A DNA stretch of 64,000 nucleotides from Prosthecobacter debontii (GCA_945860295.1 CAMAQH010000001.1:248001-312000); one strand, 5' to 3'; positions 37,765-46,911 are shown, counted from the stretch's first letter. Program-made: numbers and translations. Notes: generated by a model from the sequence alone, not told the origin.

Positions 37765-39183
37765 TTACGCTAGGATCGGCGTCACGATCGCACCATGCAC
37801 ATCGGTGAGGCGGTAGTCGCGGCCTTGATAACGGAAGGTGAGTTGCTCATGATTGAGGCCGAGCAGATGCAGCATGGTGGCATTCAGATCGTGCGTGTGG
37901 ACACCATCTTCGATCACGTTGAAACCGAACTCATCGGTCTTGCCGTGCGTGATGCCAGCCTTCACGCCGCCGCCAGCCATCCACATGGTGTAGGCGTCTT
38001 TGTGGTGATCGCGACCAGCGGCGGCTTTATTTCCCGCAGAACCCTGGCGTAGCGGTGTGCGGCCAAATTCGCCACCCCAGATGACCAGGGTTTCATCGAG
38101 AAGGCCGCGCTGTTTTAGATCACGGACGAGAGCAGCCATGCCCTGATCCACGTCCTTCGTTTTTGCGTGTAGGCGTTTATCGAGGGCGCCATGATGATCC
38201 CAGTCGGAATCATAGAGCTGCACCATGCGCGTGCCGCGTTCGATGAGTCGACGAGCTAACAAACAATTATTGGCAAAAGAGCTTTTGCCTGGAGTGGCTC
38301 CATACATGTCGAGTGTAGCTTGCGACTCTTCCTTGAGATCCATGAGTTCAGGAACGCTGGCTTGCATCCGAAAAGCCATCTCATATTGGCTGATGCGAGT
38401 AGCGATTTCGGGATCACCTACGATGTCTAAATTCTGCTCATTGAGCGAGCGAACAGCATCGAGCACTTGGCGGCGATCATTGCGGCCCTGGCCTTCGGGA
38501 TTGCTCAGGAAAAGTACCGGATCACCACTGCTGCGGAACTGCACGCCCTGATACACGCTGGGCAGGAAACCCGTGCTCCAGAGCGACGTGCCAGCACCAC
38601 CAGGAGGGCCAGAGAGCAGCACGACGTAGCTCGGCAGATCACGATTCTCACTGCCGAGACCGTACGTCACCCACGCGCCCATGCTCGGCCTTCCGCCCTG
38701 ACTGAAGCCGGTGTGTAACAACATCTGCGCCGGTGCGTGATTGATCTCGTTTGTGTGCAGCCCTCTGAGGATGCAAATGTCATCGGCCACGGTCGCCAAA
38801 TGTGGCAGAAGCTCAGACATTTCTGCGCCACTACGGCCATGTTTGGCGAACTTGTAGGCTGAGCCGGCGAGGGTCATCTCACCGCCGATGAAGGCGAATC
38901 GTTTGCCTTTGAGAAGCTCATCCGGGCACTTTTCACCGTCGTGCTTTTGCAGCGTTGGTTTGTAATCAAAGAGATCGAGATGCGAAGGCGCGCCGATCAT
39001 GTGCAGATAAATGACATGCTTGGCCTTTGGAGCGAAATGAGGTCCAGGAAGCGCTGCTGGGTCTGTTCCGATCACCGGCAGATCATTGGCAAGTAGTGAG
39101 CTTAACGCCGCTGAGCCGAGGCCAAGTGCACCATTCCTCATAAAGGCTCGGCGATTTAAATGAAGGAAGTCTGGCGAACTCAT
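37765..39183 (-). CDS. DUF1501 family Tat-exported protein (planctomycete type)
   Basis: 472 residues from the ATG at 39183, which gives MSSPDFLHLNRRAFMRNG with a twin-arginine motif at once; an in-frame start 10 codons upstream is less likely. Hallmarks: YLHMIGAPSHLDLFDYKP (~60), FSQGGRPSMGAWVTYGLG, VIWGGEFGRTPLRQG, GRDHHKDAYTMWMAGGG and HDLNATMLHLLGL near the end. This subgroup differs from the two DUF1501 proteins at 7141 and 15691 and usually pairs with a DUF1549/DUF1553 cytochrome-type protein; no such partner is adjacent. Function unknown. Confidence 0.88.
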   Translation of the reverse strand: MSSPDFLHLNRRAFMRNGALGLGSAALSSLLANDLPVIGTDPAALPGPHFAPKAKHVIYLHMIGAPSHLDLFDYKPTLQKHDGEKCPDELLKGKRFAFIGGEMTLAGSAYKFAKHGRSGAEMSELLPHLATVADDICILRGLHTNEINHAPAQMLLHTGFSQGGRPSMGAWVTYGLGSENRDLPSYVVLLSGPPGGAGTSLWSTGFLPSVYQGVQFRSSGDPVLFLSNPEGQGRNDRRQVLDAVRSLNEQNLDIVGDPEIATRISQYEMAFRMQASVPELMDLKEESQATLDMYGATPGKSSFANNCLLARRLIERGTRMVQLYDSDWDHHGALDKRLHAKTKDVDQGMAALVRDLKQRGLLDETLVIWGGEFGRTPLRQGSAGNKAAAGRDHHKDAYTMWMAGGGVKAGITHGKTDEFGFNVIEDGVHTHDLNATMLHLLGLNHEQLTFRYQGRDYRLTDVHGAIVTPILA

Positions 39184-39239
39184 GAAGTCCTTTGAACGCG
39201 AGTTCCCCTGCAATCTCTCATGGCTGTGTTCGGTGACGC

Positions 39240-41081
39240 TTACTTCTCGAAACGTTTCCGCAGCTCGGTGAAATAGCGACGGACTTGCTCGCGGCGAGCG
39301 GGAGGCAGGGCGGCTTCATCAAGCGCTTCTTCTTCAGCGGCGATGGCTTCACTGGCGATCTGACTGGCACTGCGGCCTGCCTGTTCTTTGCGAGCACCAC
39401 CTTCGATGCTACGCACGCTCGATTGACCGTCGTTATTTTGCTGAGCCGCGACGACGAACTGATTCGCTGTGTCCTGTTTCGCAGTGGGATCGGCATTGAG
39501 CTCGGCTTTGCCGATGCCAGCTTGCTTGCCTCCCGGCGTGCTCAGCATAATCGTTGGGCCGTCGCTTGGTTTTTCACCTGGTGGGCCGAGCATGAAAGCG
39601 TCGGGTTTGTCGCCGAGCTTTTGACCGGGCACAGGGGCCATGAGCATGGGCTGCCCTTCGCCTGGTTTTCCCTGTTGACCCTGAGCCATCAGCATCTGCT
39701 GTGGCTTGCCTGTGCCGGGCACGGGGTTTTGCTGAAGCATTTGTTGTTGGCCGGGCTGAGCCATTTGATTGAGTCCTGGAGGCTGAAGCTGCTGCTGGCC
39801 TTGCTGCCCTGACTGCTGTGGCTGGGTTTGGCCGACATGTGGCGTCGCTTGCGGAGAGTTGGCCTGCTGTGAGGCGGCGGCCATTTGCTGCATGCCACCG
39901 GCTTGATTTTGACCCGAGATGTTACTGCCAGCATCGCGGAGTTGTTGGGCGAGCTTTTCGAGTTCTTCTTTGGCCTGCTCGCGGCGTGCCATGTCGCTCA
40001 TCTTTTCTGCCAGCTTTTCAAACTCGGCCCCAGCTTCTGTGGGCTTGGTTTCTTGGAGACGATCCCCAGCCTTTAAAACATGCTGCCCGACGGTGCGTTG
40101 CTGGTCCTTTTTTTCGGACTGCCGTTTGGTGTCTTTGAGCGTTTCATTGAAGCGCTCACGAGTATCATTCGTTAGCTGCGGCGACTTGAGTTGCTGTGCG
40201 AGTGCTTCGGCGGCTTTTGCGGTTTGTGAGGCATTCTTGGCGGCGGCGGCATCGCCCAGATCGGCGGTATCGGCATGTTCGCGCAGTGATTGGACAAGCT
40301 TGTCTGAAGCCCAGGCATCCTTATCAGCACTGAGTTTTTCAGCGAGCTTCTCGGCCTCGCGAGCACGGCGTTCGAGGTCGGACATGACGTCGCGTGCGTC
40401 TTTGCCAGCTGATTTTTCCAGATCTTCGGCGGTTTGCTTGAGGCTGGCTTTGAGCTTTTCCAAAGCGGCCTGCTCTTCGGCATTCAGGCCTTCGATTTTC
40501 TTCTTTTGCCAGTTGGTTTGTGCGATCTTTTCTGCCTCGTTTCTGACGATTTGCTGCATGGCTTCATCGAGCGTCCTCACTTCAGGCAATGGATGGAAAA
40601 TTTGAGAAACATACATGCCTGCTAGTGCAACGACGAGCGGTAGGCAGAGCCAGCGATGCGGCTGCAAGGGTAGGTCACTGGCGAGTGCCTGTAGCGCCTT
40701 GGTAAGCGCGGCTTTTTGAGCCTCCACATGGGCGCGCTGAGCATCGGTGAGCGTAGGCTGCTGCTCAAACCACCAGGCGCTGGCAAAGGCTTCGCGGCGC
40801 TCTGCAGCACTGTCCCACAGCGCCAATGTGCTGTAATTTCCCGGCTTGTGCCACAGGGTTAGACCGAGTGGAACGAGAAGCCACGTTGCGAGCACGATCC
40901 ATGCAAGGCTAGCTAGCACAGTCAGTCCAGTGATCGCGGCCAGCGCAACCAAGACAATCAGCACTGCCACGGTAGGCCACAGACTGTGGCCGAGACTGCC
41001 GAGCCAGCGCCGCAAGCCGACACGACGCGCCACCTGCTGCGCTACAGGCGCAAAGATGAGATCGGAGGCGGCGGGCGGCAT
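39240..41081 (-). CDS. Large coiled-coil, Gln-rich membrane protein (DUF4175-like)
   Basis: 613 residues. Two adjacent N-terminal transmembrane helices (~34-82: LWPTVAVLIVLVALAAITGL, ASLAWIVLATWLLVPLGLTL) and a third (~145-165, LCLPLVVALAGMYVSQIF). Residues ~180-390 are an Ala/Lys/Glu-rich coiled coil. Residues ~390-470 are Gln-rich (QQSGQQGQQQLQPP), followed by LMAPVPGQKLGDKP/MLGPPGEKP-type repeats to ~540 and a basic C-terminal helix. The layout recalls DUF4175 proteins of BatA/MoxR clusters, but no MoxR, DUF58 or VWA gene is here, so the match is loose. Envelope location; function unknown. It may be co-transcribed with the DUF1501 gene 56 bases downstream. Confidence 0.75.
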   Translation of the reverse strand: MPPAASDLIFAPVAQQVARRVGLRRWLGSLGHSLWPTVAVLIVLVALAAITGLTVLASLAWIVLATWLLVPLGLTLWHKPGNYSTLALWDSAAERREAFASAWWFEQQPTLTDAQRAHVEAQKAALTKALQALASDLPLQPHRWLCLPLVVALAGMYVSQIFHPLPEVRTLDEAMQQIVRNEAEKIAQTNWQKKKIEGLNAEEQAALEKLKASLKQTAEDLEKSAGKDARDVMSDLERRAREAEKLAEKLSADKDAWASDKLVQSLREHADTADLGDAAAAKNASQTAKAAEALAQQLKSPQLTNDTRERFNETLKDTKRQSEKKDQQRTVGQHVLKAGDRLQETKPTEAGAEFEKLAEKMSDMARREQAKEELEKLAQQLRDAGSNISGQNQAGGMQQMAAASQQANSPQATPHVGQTQPQQSGQQGQQQLQPPGLNQMAQPGQQQMLQQNPVPGTGKPQQMLMAQGQQGKPGEGQPMLMAPVPGQKLGDKPDAFMLGPPGEKPSDGPTIMLSTPGGKQAGIGKAELNADPTAKQDTANQFVVAAQQNNDGQSSVRSIEGGARKEQAGRSASQIASEAIAAEEEALDEAALPPARREQVRRYFTELRKRFEK

Positions 41082-41182
41082 AAGCGCATTCTGCTATCTC
41101 ACGTCTGGCGAAGCGAGGGATTTCTTGATTCTGCAAAAGATGAATCCAACGGCGCCTCAGAACCGCATTAGCAATTAGTCCT

Positions 41183-42226
41183 ATGCTCAATCTCAATGAT
41201 CTCCTCGCTAAAGACATCCTGCCAGATGCGGCGATTCGTTTCGGTATTCGTCAGCGTTTAGCGGCCACGCTGCGAAAGCACAAACAGACAGATGTCGAAT
41301 CGCAGAAGGCGGCGCGGCTGAAGTATATTGAAGGTCTCAAAGCGAGTCCGGTCGCTATTGCTACAGTCGATGCGAATGAGCAGCACTACGAGGTGCCGAC
41401 GCGCTTTTACCAGCTCTGTCTGGGCAAGCATCTGAAATACAGTTCTGGCTACTGGCCGACCGATACCACAACATTTGATGAGTCTGAGTCGATCATGCTC
41501 AAGATGACCTGCGAGCGTGCTGAACTGGCAGATGGACAGCGCATTCTGGAACTCGGCTGCGGCTGGGGATCACTCTCGCTCTGGATGGCAGAGAACTACC
41601 CCAATGCGCAGATCACCAGTGTATCGAACTCCCGCACTCAGAAGGAATACATCGATGCTGAAGCAGGCCGCCGTGGTCTGAAGAACCTGACGATCATCAC
41701 GGCGAACATGATTCACTTCGAAGGTCTGGGCGAAAGCATCTTCGACCGCTGTGTGTCAGTGGAGATGTTTGAGCACATGAAGAATTACCAAGAGTTGCTG
41801 CGCCGTATTTCGACCTGGCTGAAGCCTGGCGGCAAGCTCTTCGTCCACATTTTTACTCACCGAGAGTATGCCTATCATTTTGAGGTTTTGAGTGATGATG
41901 ATTGGATGTCGAAGTACTTTTTCACAGGTGGCCAGATGCCTAGCGATGATCTGCTTTTGTATTTTCAGGAGCATCTAAATATTCAGGATCACTGGAATGT
42001 GAGCGGCACTCATTACAGCCGCACATCAGAAGCATGGCTGTCGAAAATGGATGCCAACAAGACTGAGATCATGCTGCTTTTCTGTGACACTTATGGCACA
42101 GATCAAGCCGTGAAATGGTGGGCTTACTGGCGCATCTTTTATATGTCTTGCGCTGAACTGTGGGGCTACCGCGATGGCGAGGAATGGATTGTCTCGCACT
42201 ACCTGTTTGTGAGGCCACTCCCCTAG
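41183..42226 (+). CDS. Cyclopropane-fatty-acyl-phospholipid synthase-like methyltransferase
   Basis: 347 residues. The SAM-binding motif is [20 protein letters not shown] (~117-136), preceded by [17 protein letters not shown] and [17 protein letters not shown], the substrate-side signature of the CFA synthase/mycolic acid methyltransferase family. Later come [24 protein letters not shown] and FVHIFTHR. It is shorter than E. coli Cfa (382) and lacks its N-terminal domain, so the substrate may be a different unsaturated lipid. The next gene begins within a few bases of its stop, probably one operon. Confidence 0.82.
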   Translation: MLNLNDLLAKDILPDAAIRFGIRQRLAATLRKHKQTDVESQKAARLKYIEGLKASPVAIATVDANEQHYEVPTRFYQLCLGKHLKYSSGYWPTDTTTFDESESIMLKMTCERAELADGQRILELGCGWGSLSLWMAENYPNAQITSVSNSRTQKEYIDAEAGRRGLKNLTIITANMIHFEGLGESIFDRCVSVEMFEHMKNYQELLRRISTWLKPGGKLFVHIFTHREYAYHFEVLSDDDWMSKYFFTGGQMPSDDLLLYFQEHLNIQDHWNVSGTHYSRTSEAWLSKMDANKTEIMLLFCDTYGTDQAVKWWAYWRIFYMSCAELWGYRDGEEWIVSHYLFVRPLP

Positions 42227-42232
42227 TTGATC

Positions 42233-42973
42233 ATGAAGGTGCTACTCCTGCTTCTATTTACCGCTACAATCTCCTGCTCACAGGATCTCGCTTTATTGAT
42301 CCGTCAGGGGGATATTCATGATCTGAAATGTCAGGCTGATGAAGCTCTTCAATATTACTTACCCGCTGAAAAGTTAGCACCGACAAAGGCAGATTTATTG
42401 ATCAAAATCGCCCGTCAGTACATCGCGCGCATGCCGAAGCTGACGACGATTGCCGAAAAATTAATTTCTGCTCAGACGGCGTTAACTTATGCTGAGCGTG
42501 CGGTGGAAAAGGCTCCGAACTCCTGTGAGGCTCATTTGGGAGTCGCTCTTTGTTTGGGGCGCATCATTCAGCTTCAGGGCAATCGGGAGAAAGTGGCTGC
42601 GTCACGACTTATCAAAGAGTCTGCCGAGAGGGCTGTGAAACTTGATCCGCGTAATGATTATGCTTGGCACATGCTCGCGCGCTGGCACCAAGGTCTAGCA
42701 GGTGCGAACAGCTTCATGATCGGCTTGGCTCGGATTATCTATGGCGATATACCGCCTGCCTCGAATGAGGATGCCACGAAGTATTTTAGCAAAGCCATCG
42801 AACTGCGACCAGATCGTTTGATTCATCACATCGAGCTAGGCCGCACTTATGCACAGATGGGCAAGAAGGATGAGGCTAGAAGGCTATTGATCAAAGGACT
42901 GGCGATGCCGGACACAGAGATCGATGACCCAGAGACCAAGGATCGAGGTCGTAAGGCTCTGGCGAGTCTTTGA
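42233..42973 (+). CDS. TPR-like secreted or lipid-anchored protein
   Basis: 246 residues from ATG 42233, 6 bases after the previous stop (a TTG directly after that stop is possible). Signal segment MKVLLLLLFTATISCSQ with a lipobox-like ISC, which may be lipidated. The rest is helical repeats: AEKLAPTKADLLIKIARQYI, AERAVEKAPNSCEAHLGVAL, AERAVKLDPRNDYAWHMLAR, FSKAIELRPDRLIHHIELGR. These are TPR-type and resemble the RMD-1 microtubule regulator family found in some bacteria. Function unknown; coupling to the methyltransferase suggests an envelope role (inference). Confidence 0.75.
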   Translation: MKVLLLLLFTATISCSQDLALLIRQGDIHDLKCQADEALQYYLPAEKLAPTKADLLIKIARQYIARMPKLTTIAEKLISAQTALTYAERAVEKAPNSCEAHLGVALCLGRIIQLQGNREKVAASRLIKESAERAVKLDPRNDYAWHMLARWHQGLAGANSFMIGLARIIYGDIPPASNEDATKYFSKAIELRPDRLIHHIELGRTYAQMGKKDEARRLLIKGLAMPDTEIDDPETKDRGRKALASL

Positions 42974-42975
42974 AC

Positions 42976-43983
42976 TCAGCGCAACTGTGTGAGTAGTTCG
43001 CGCATCCTTAATTCGATATTGAGCAGGCTCGTCTGCACATTGCCGAGCCATTGTTGATCCGTGCCAGGCTCAGCGTGCTGCATCAGTTTATCAGTCGCAT
43101 TTAAAGCGGCGCTGAAGAGTGGCAGCGACTGCTCTAGATCAACGACGAGGTAATGCCAGCCAGCCTTGTCCTTATCCGAAAATTGGCGCAGTTCATGGAT
43201 TAGATGCGCTGCCAAATCAGCCACCGTGGAAATTAGACATACTACGGCAGGACGATTCCGCACCTCGCTCGTGAAAGCGAGCAAGCGCTCAAAGCGGCGC
43301 AGTTCCTTAGCCAGTGCCGCCGCACGCTTGGTCGGATCCAGATGGTATTTTTTGAGATCACCGTCTGCAGAAAAATGGCGTTTTTTTGGCTCGTCGAACT
43401 GAGTAAAGGGATTCCCCGTGACCTCCTGCGGCTCGAAAGGGTCGGTCATGCCAGGGGCGTGTAGAGCGGTGGTCGTGTCCTGAGATTGATGGCGATCAGC
43501 GAGCAGGAAATGTTTCCGGCGAGCACGGGCTTGGCGCAATTGGATTGATTCCTCATCGGAATTCATTTGCCAGCGCGGAGCACTGACTCGGAGCTGTAGA
43601 TGCCATGATTGAATCAAGATGCGTTGTGACTGCTGATTGAACCATTCGAAAAAAAGTAGGTTTTTCAGACCTGATGGATCTGGCAAAGACTGATCACTGC
43701 TACGCCGACGGCGCGGAAGCTTGGCCACTCTATTCGAGGCAGTCATCACTCCGGTGAAGCCTGTCTGCGTCTGATTAAGCCATGCCACATCATCCAGATC
43801 GCCATTTGGCAGGGGGTTGTGAAAATCGACTCGGCAACCGGCGATATCGCGCATGAAATTACCCACCATTTCCACCCGCATCGGCTGGTTTACCGCGGCC
43901 AAATGCAACAGGCCCGTTACAAGACCGGGCACTTCATTGGTGAGATAGCCGCCGAGCAGAGAGGATTCGAGACAAATGATCAT
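42976..43983 (-). CDS. Conserved hypothetical protein
   Basis: 335 residues; I do not recognise a family. No signal peptide or transmembrane helix. The first ~20 residues (MIICLESSLLGGYLTNEVPG) look like a buried strand-helix start. The middle is polar and low in conservation cues (basic run KLPRRRR, several Gln/Ser-rich parts). The C-terminal ~110 residues are strongly helical (TKRAAALAKELRRFERLLAF, LIHELRQFSDKDKAGWHYLV). It converges with the TPR-like gene (2-base gap). Cytoplasmic location is likely. Its long, well-used frame and lack of a competing frame support it as a real gene. Confidence 0.6.
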   Translation of the reverse strand: MIICLESSLLGGYLTNEVPGLVTGLLHLAAVNQPMRVEMVGNFMRDIAGCRVDFHNPLPNGDLDDVAWLNQTQTGFTGVMTASNRVAKLPRRRRSSDQSLPDPSGLKNLLFFEWFNQQSQRILIQSWHLQLRVSAPRWQMNSDEESIQLRQARARRKHFLLADRHQSQDTTTALHAPGMTDPFEPQEVTGNPFTQFDEPKKRHFSADGDLKKYHLDPTKRAAALAKELRRFERLLAFTSEVRNRPAVVCLISTVADLAAHLIHELRQFSDKDKAGWHYLVVDLEQSLPLFSAALNATDKLMQHAEPGTDQQWLGNVQTSLLNIELRMRELLTQLR

Positions 43984-44144
43984 CAGTTATCAGAGTATCT
44001 ATAATCTGATGTGTGGCCAAGCAAGGGCGAAGGAATCTCTCTTTTTTTAGAATTGATCCTTTGATTTGTTCTGCTGGTACCTGAGCGCTCCCGCATTGAC
44101 ACTTGCGGGGCTTAATGCGATAGAGAGAGCTTTTAAGCCGCCAG

Positions 44145-44723
44145 ATGAAGTATCTCACGATCGTCCGCCGCGCCAAATCAAGCTGGGATCAATCCGGGCT
44201 TGCGGATCACGATCGACCGCTCAATGAGCGCGGACGCCATGCAGCTCCGGCCGTGGCTACTTTCATCAACAAAACTTACTTTGGCGGAGCTGAAACGCCG
44301 ATCCTTTTGCCAAGGCCAGACCGCCTGATCAGTAGCACGGCGCTGCGTGCACTTGGCACAGCCCAAATCATGCGTGAGATCATGGGCCTACCCACAGAGG
44401 CACTGCTCTTAGATTCTCAGCTATACCTGGCGGAGGCTGCAAAAATTCTCGAATTAGTGCGCGGGTTTGATGAGGGTTGGCGTCACGTCATTCTCTTCGG
44501 TCATAACCCTGGAATGCACGAGTTTGTCGAGCGAATCCTTGCTCGGGAGCATGTCTCTAAAATGCCTACCTGCACAGCGGTTCTCATGGCGATTCCCACA
44601 GCTTACTGGGGGCTGGCCGATTGGAGTGAAGCGCAATTGATCGGGAACATTACCCCCAAGACCTTGGAGCGGCGTTTCCCAGAGCTCTACGCAGGTATCT
44701 CGCGTGCAGACGGGGATGATTGA
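44145..44723 (+). CDS. SixA-like histidine phosphatase family protein with Arg in place of catalytic His
   Basis: 192 residues. Branch-1 histidine phosphatase fold of the SixA type: N-terminal MKYLTIVRRAKSSWD, DHDRPLNERGRHAA (~21-34), SSTALRALGTAQIM (~63-76), LLLDSQLYLAEA and VILFGHNPGMHEF (~115-127). In active members the first motif is [L/I]-x-RHAKSS and its His is phosphorylated in catalysis. Here codons 8-9 are CGC CGC (44166-44171), giving Arg-Arg. The second His (His120), the RHG-adjacent Arg and the rest are kept. The protein may be a pseudo-phosphatase or may have changed chemistry. SixA proteins dephosphorylate phosphohistidine on HPt domains. Confidence 0.78.
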   Translation: MKYLTIVRRAKSSWDQSGLADHDRPLNERGRHAAPAVATFINKTYFGGAETPILLPRPDRLISSTALRALGTAQIMREIMGLPTEALLLDSQLYLAEAAKILELVRGFDEGWRHVILFGHNPGMHEFVERILAREHVSKMPTCTAVLMAIPTAYWGLADWSEAQLIGNITPKTLERRFPELYAGISRADGDD

Positions 44724-44749
44724 GCAGACTAAAATCTGCTGAATACCGA

Positions 44750-44827
44750 TCAAGCTTTCTGCAAAAAAGCGAAGACGAGCACTCCAATGAAGAGAAAAAA
44801 GGCGGCGATGAGCATTCCTGTAACCAT
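44750..44827 (-). CDS. Possible 25-residue membrane peptide
   Basis: A minus-strand ATG at 44827 opens 25 codons encoding one hydrophobic helix (MLIAAFFLFIGVLVFAFL) with a short Lys-containing end, as in known small membrane proteins. It lies between the SixA-like gene and rpsN. There is no good ribosome-binding site, and the frame runs open further upstream without a start, so this is a weak candidate. Confidence 0.2.
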   Translation of the reverse strand: MVTGMLIAAFFLFIGVLVFAFLQKA

Positions 44828-44917
44828 AGTGAGCGGGCAGTAATCGAAAATGTTCCTGCGATCCAGTAGAAATTTCTCGTTGCAAAAAGAAGCGAAGCGG
44901 GCAACTTCGCGGCCCCT

Positions 44918-45187
44918 ATGGCAAAAACTTGTTGGCTAGAGCGCGAGAAGCGCAAAACAAAGACTGTTGAAAAATACGCAAAGCTTCGTGCTGAGCTGAA
45001 GGCAAAAGGCGACTATGTCGGCTTGACCCTTTTGCCCCGTGACGCCAGCCCGACACGTCTTACGAACCGCTGCCGCGTTACCGGTCGTCGTCGCGCTTTC
45101 ATCCGTCGCTTCCAGATGTCCCGACTGACCTTCCGTGAAATGGCCTGCGCAGGTTTCCTCCCAGGCGTGACCAAATCGAGCTGGTAA
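44918..45187 (+). CDS. rpsN: 30S ribosomal protein S14
   Basis: 89 residues, zinc-independent long form of uS14: MAKTCWLEREKRK at the start, LPRDASPTRLTNRCRVTGRR (~41-60) and SRLTFREMACAGFLPGVTKS at the end. The Cys pairs of the zinc-binding form are absent. It binds 16S rRNA in the head of the small subunit. It stands outside the spc operon. A GCGAAG/CTTCGC hairpin (44892-44910) sits just before the start and could take part in autoregulation, which is speculative. Confidence 0.95.
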   Translation: MAKTCWLEREKRKTKTVEKYAKLRAELKAKGDYVGLTLLPRDASPTRLTNRCRVTGRRRAFIRRFQMSRLTFREMACAGFLPGVTKSSW

Positions 45188-45199
45188 TTCCAGTTCTGA

Positions 45200-45222
45200 G
45201 TCCGGGGAAAGTCTTTCCGGAC
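45200..45222 (+). other. Hairpin between rpsN and the zinc-ribbon gene
   Basis: GTCCGG (45200-45205) pairs with CCGGAC (45217-45222) around an AAAG/CTTT core. No T run follows, so it may be a weak or Rho-aided stop or an mRNA-stabilising stem. Confidence 0.3.
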
Positions 45223-45255
45223 ATGCTCACTGGGAGGCATGGACTCCGTTCATCT

Positions 45256-45507
45256 ATGCCTACGTATTCTTACATAGCTGAGAGCTCTGAGCAGAGTTGT
45301 GCCTCTTGCCGACGCGGCTTTGATCTGCGTCGGCCAATGGATCGCACACCCCTTACGCAATGCCCCTTGTGTCGGAGACCCGTGAAGAAGCTTATTAGTA
45401 GCTTCAGCACCCCCAAGGTCACCAAACCTCTGTCTGTCTCAGACGCCAAGAATGCCGGTTTCACCATCCTCGAAAAGAGGTGCGATGGGAACTACGAGAA
45501 GCTGTGA
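45256..45507 (+). CDS. FmdB-like zinc ribbon protein
   Basis: 83 residues from ATG 45256 (MPTYSYIAES), the usual MPxYxY start of FmdB/CxxC_CXXC_SSSS regulatory proteins. Two zinc knuckles, CASC and CPLC, with RPVKKLISSFSTPK after the second, match the family pattern ending in IS.FS. Small cytoplasmic protein of unproven function, often called a putative regulator. Its stop is immediately followed by the transporter gene, suggesting co-expression. Confidence 0.82.
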   Translation: MPTYSYIAESSEQSCASCRRGFDLRRPMDRTPLTQCPLCRRPVKKLISSFSTPKVTKPLSVSDAKNAGFTILEKRCDGNYEKL

Positions 45508-45528
45508 TTGAGTGACCCTATCCGCTCC

Positions 45529-46911
45529 ATGATTCTGCTTTTAGCCAATGCCACCGCCGAACTCGTTCGTGAATGGAGCTTCACGCCTAACGAGCTTTTC
45601 TGGCAAACGGTCATCGTTCTGGCGATCGTGCTGCTAAATGCATTCTTCGTGGCTGCTGAGTTTGCCATCGTCAAAGTTCGCGACAGTCAGCTTCAGGCCG
45701 CCATCGAGGACGGTGTGAGCGGTGCCAAGTTTGCCCAGCATGTGACGCGCAATCTGGACGCCTATTTGTCTGCCGGCCAACTCGGCATCACCATGACCAG
45801 CATCGCGCTTGGTATCTTTGGTGAACCTTTTGTCTCGGTCGTGGTGCAGCCCATGATGTTTAAACTCGGCGTGGTGAATGAGACGGTCATACGCTGGGTT
45901 TCTGTCGGCATCGCTTATGCGGTCGTCACCTACCTGCATGTCGTGCTGGGTGAGCAGACACCGAAGGTCTTCGCCATCCGCAAGTCGTTGACTACAGCGC
46001 TTTTTATCGCGCGTCCTTTGCACCTCTTCTATGTCGTTCTGAAGCCTGCAATCTTCATTCTCAATAGCAGCACGAACTTCGCTTTACGTTTTCTCTTCCG
46101 TATCGAACCCGTGTCAGAAAGTGAACTTGCTCACTCCGAAGAAGAGCTGCGACACATTGTAGCGGAAAGCCAGCGGTCCAAAGAAGTGACCGAAACGGAG
46201 AAGGACATTTTACTTAATGCTCTAGCTCTGAATGACCGCTGTGTGAGAGATGTCATGACCCCGCGCAATCAAGTCGTGTCACTGGATGCTGACGATTCGT
46301 TTGAAGCCAATCTCAAGGCAGCTATCGACGCCAAGCACACGCGCTACCCGCTTGTCGAAGGCCACCTCGATCAAAGCCTGGGGATGATTCACATCAAGGA
46401 TCTCATCGCCTTGGTCGGCTTGCCAAAGGCTGATCTGCGGAGCATACGACGTGACCTGCCTATGGTGCCTGAGATGCTGCCGATAGATAAATTGCTGCGC
46501 TTCTTCCTCGATAAGCACGCCCATTTCGCACTCGCTGTGGATGAGTATGGCGGAGCGGTCGGTGTCGTCACTCTCGACAATGTGCTTGAGGAAATCGTCG
46601 GTGATATTCAGGATGAGTTCGATCACGAAACCAGCGAGTTCCGCCGTATCAGCGATGATGAATTCGTCGTCGAAGGCACGCTGAATCTTTATGAGATCGC
46701 TGAGCACACAGCACTGGAAATCGAGAGTGATGAAGTCAGCACCATCGGTGGTTATGTCACCCATCTGCTCGGGCGTCTGCCGAAAGTGGGAGAGAAAGTG
46801 ACCATCGAAGACTTTGAAGTAACCACCACCAAAGCGGACCTGCGCCGAGTTCAGCAGCTTCACTTCCGCCGAATGAGCGCCGTGGAAGCAGCCGCCGCCT
46901 CGGCAGAATAA
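45529..46911 (+). CDS. CNNM/CorC-HlyC family transporter
   Basis: 460 residues from ATG 45529; a TTG directly after the previous stop (45508) would add 7. A CNNM (DUF21) membrane domain with four hydrophobic segments (~22-190: VIVLAIVLLNAFFVAAEFAI, GQLGITMTSIALGIFGEP, AYAVVTYLHVVLGEQTPK) is followed by two CBS domains (~205-330, CVRDVMTPRNQVVSL and HFALAVDEYGGAVGVVTL) and a C-terminal CorC_HlyC domain (~370-450, FVVEGTLNLYEIAEH, STIGGYVTHLLGRLP). Such proteins are implicated in Mg2+/Co2+ export; the 'hemolysin' label is historical. Inner membrane. Confidence 0.92.
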   Translation: MILLLANATAELVREWSFTPNELFWQTVIVLAIVLLNAFFVAAEFAIVKVRDSQLQAAIEDGVSGAKFAQHVTRNLDAYLSAGQLGITMTSIALGIFGEPFVSVVVQPMMFKLGVVNETVIRWVSVGIAYAVVTYLHVVLGEQTPKVFAIRKSLTTALFIARPLHLFYVVLKPAIFILNSSTNFALRFLFRIEPVSESELAHSEEELRHIVAESQRSKEVTETEKDILLNALALNDRCVRDVMTPRNQVVSLDADDSFEANLKAAIDAKHTRYPLVEGHLDQSLGMIHIKDLIALVGLPKADLRSIRRDLPMVPEMLPIDKLLRFFLDKHAHFALAVDEYGGAVGVVTLDNVLEEIVGDIQDEFDHETSEFRRISDDEFVVEGTLNLYEIAEHTALEIESDEVSTIGGYVTHLLGRLPKVGEKVTIEDFEVTTTKADLRRVQQLHFRRMSAVEAAAASAE

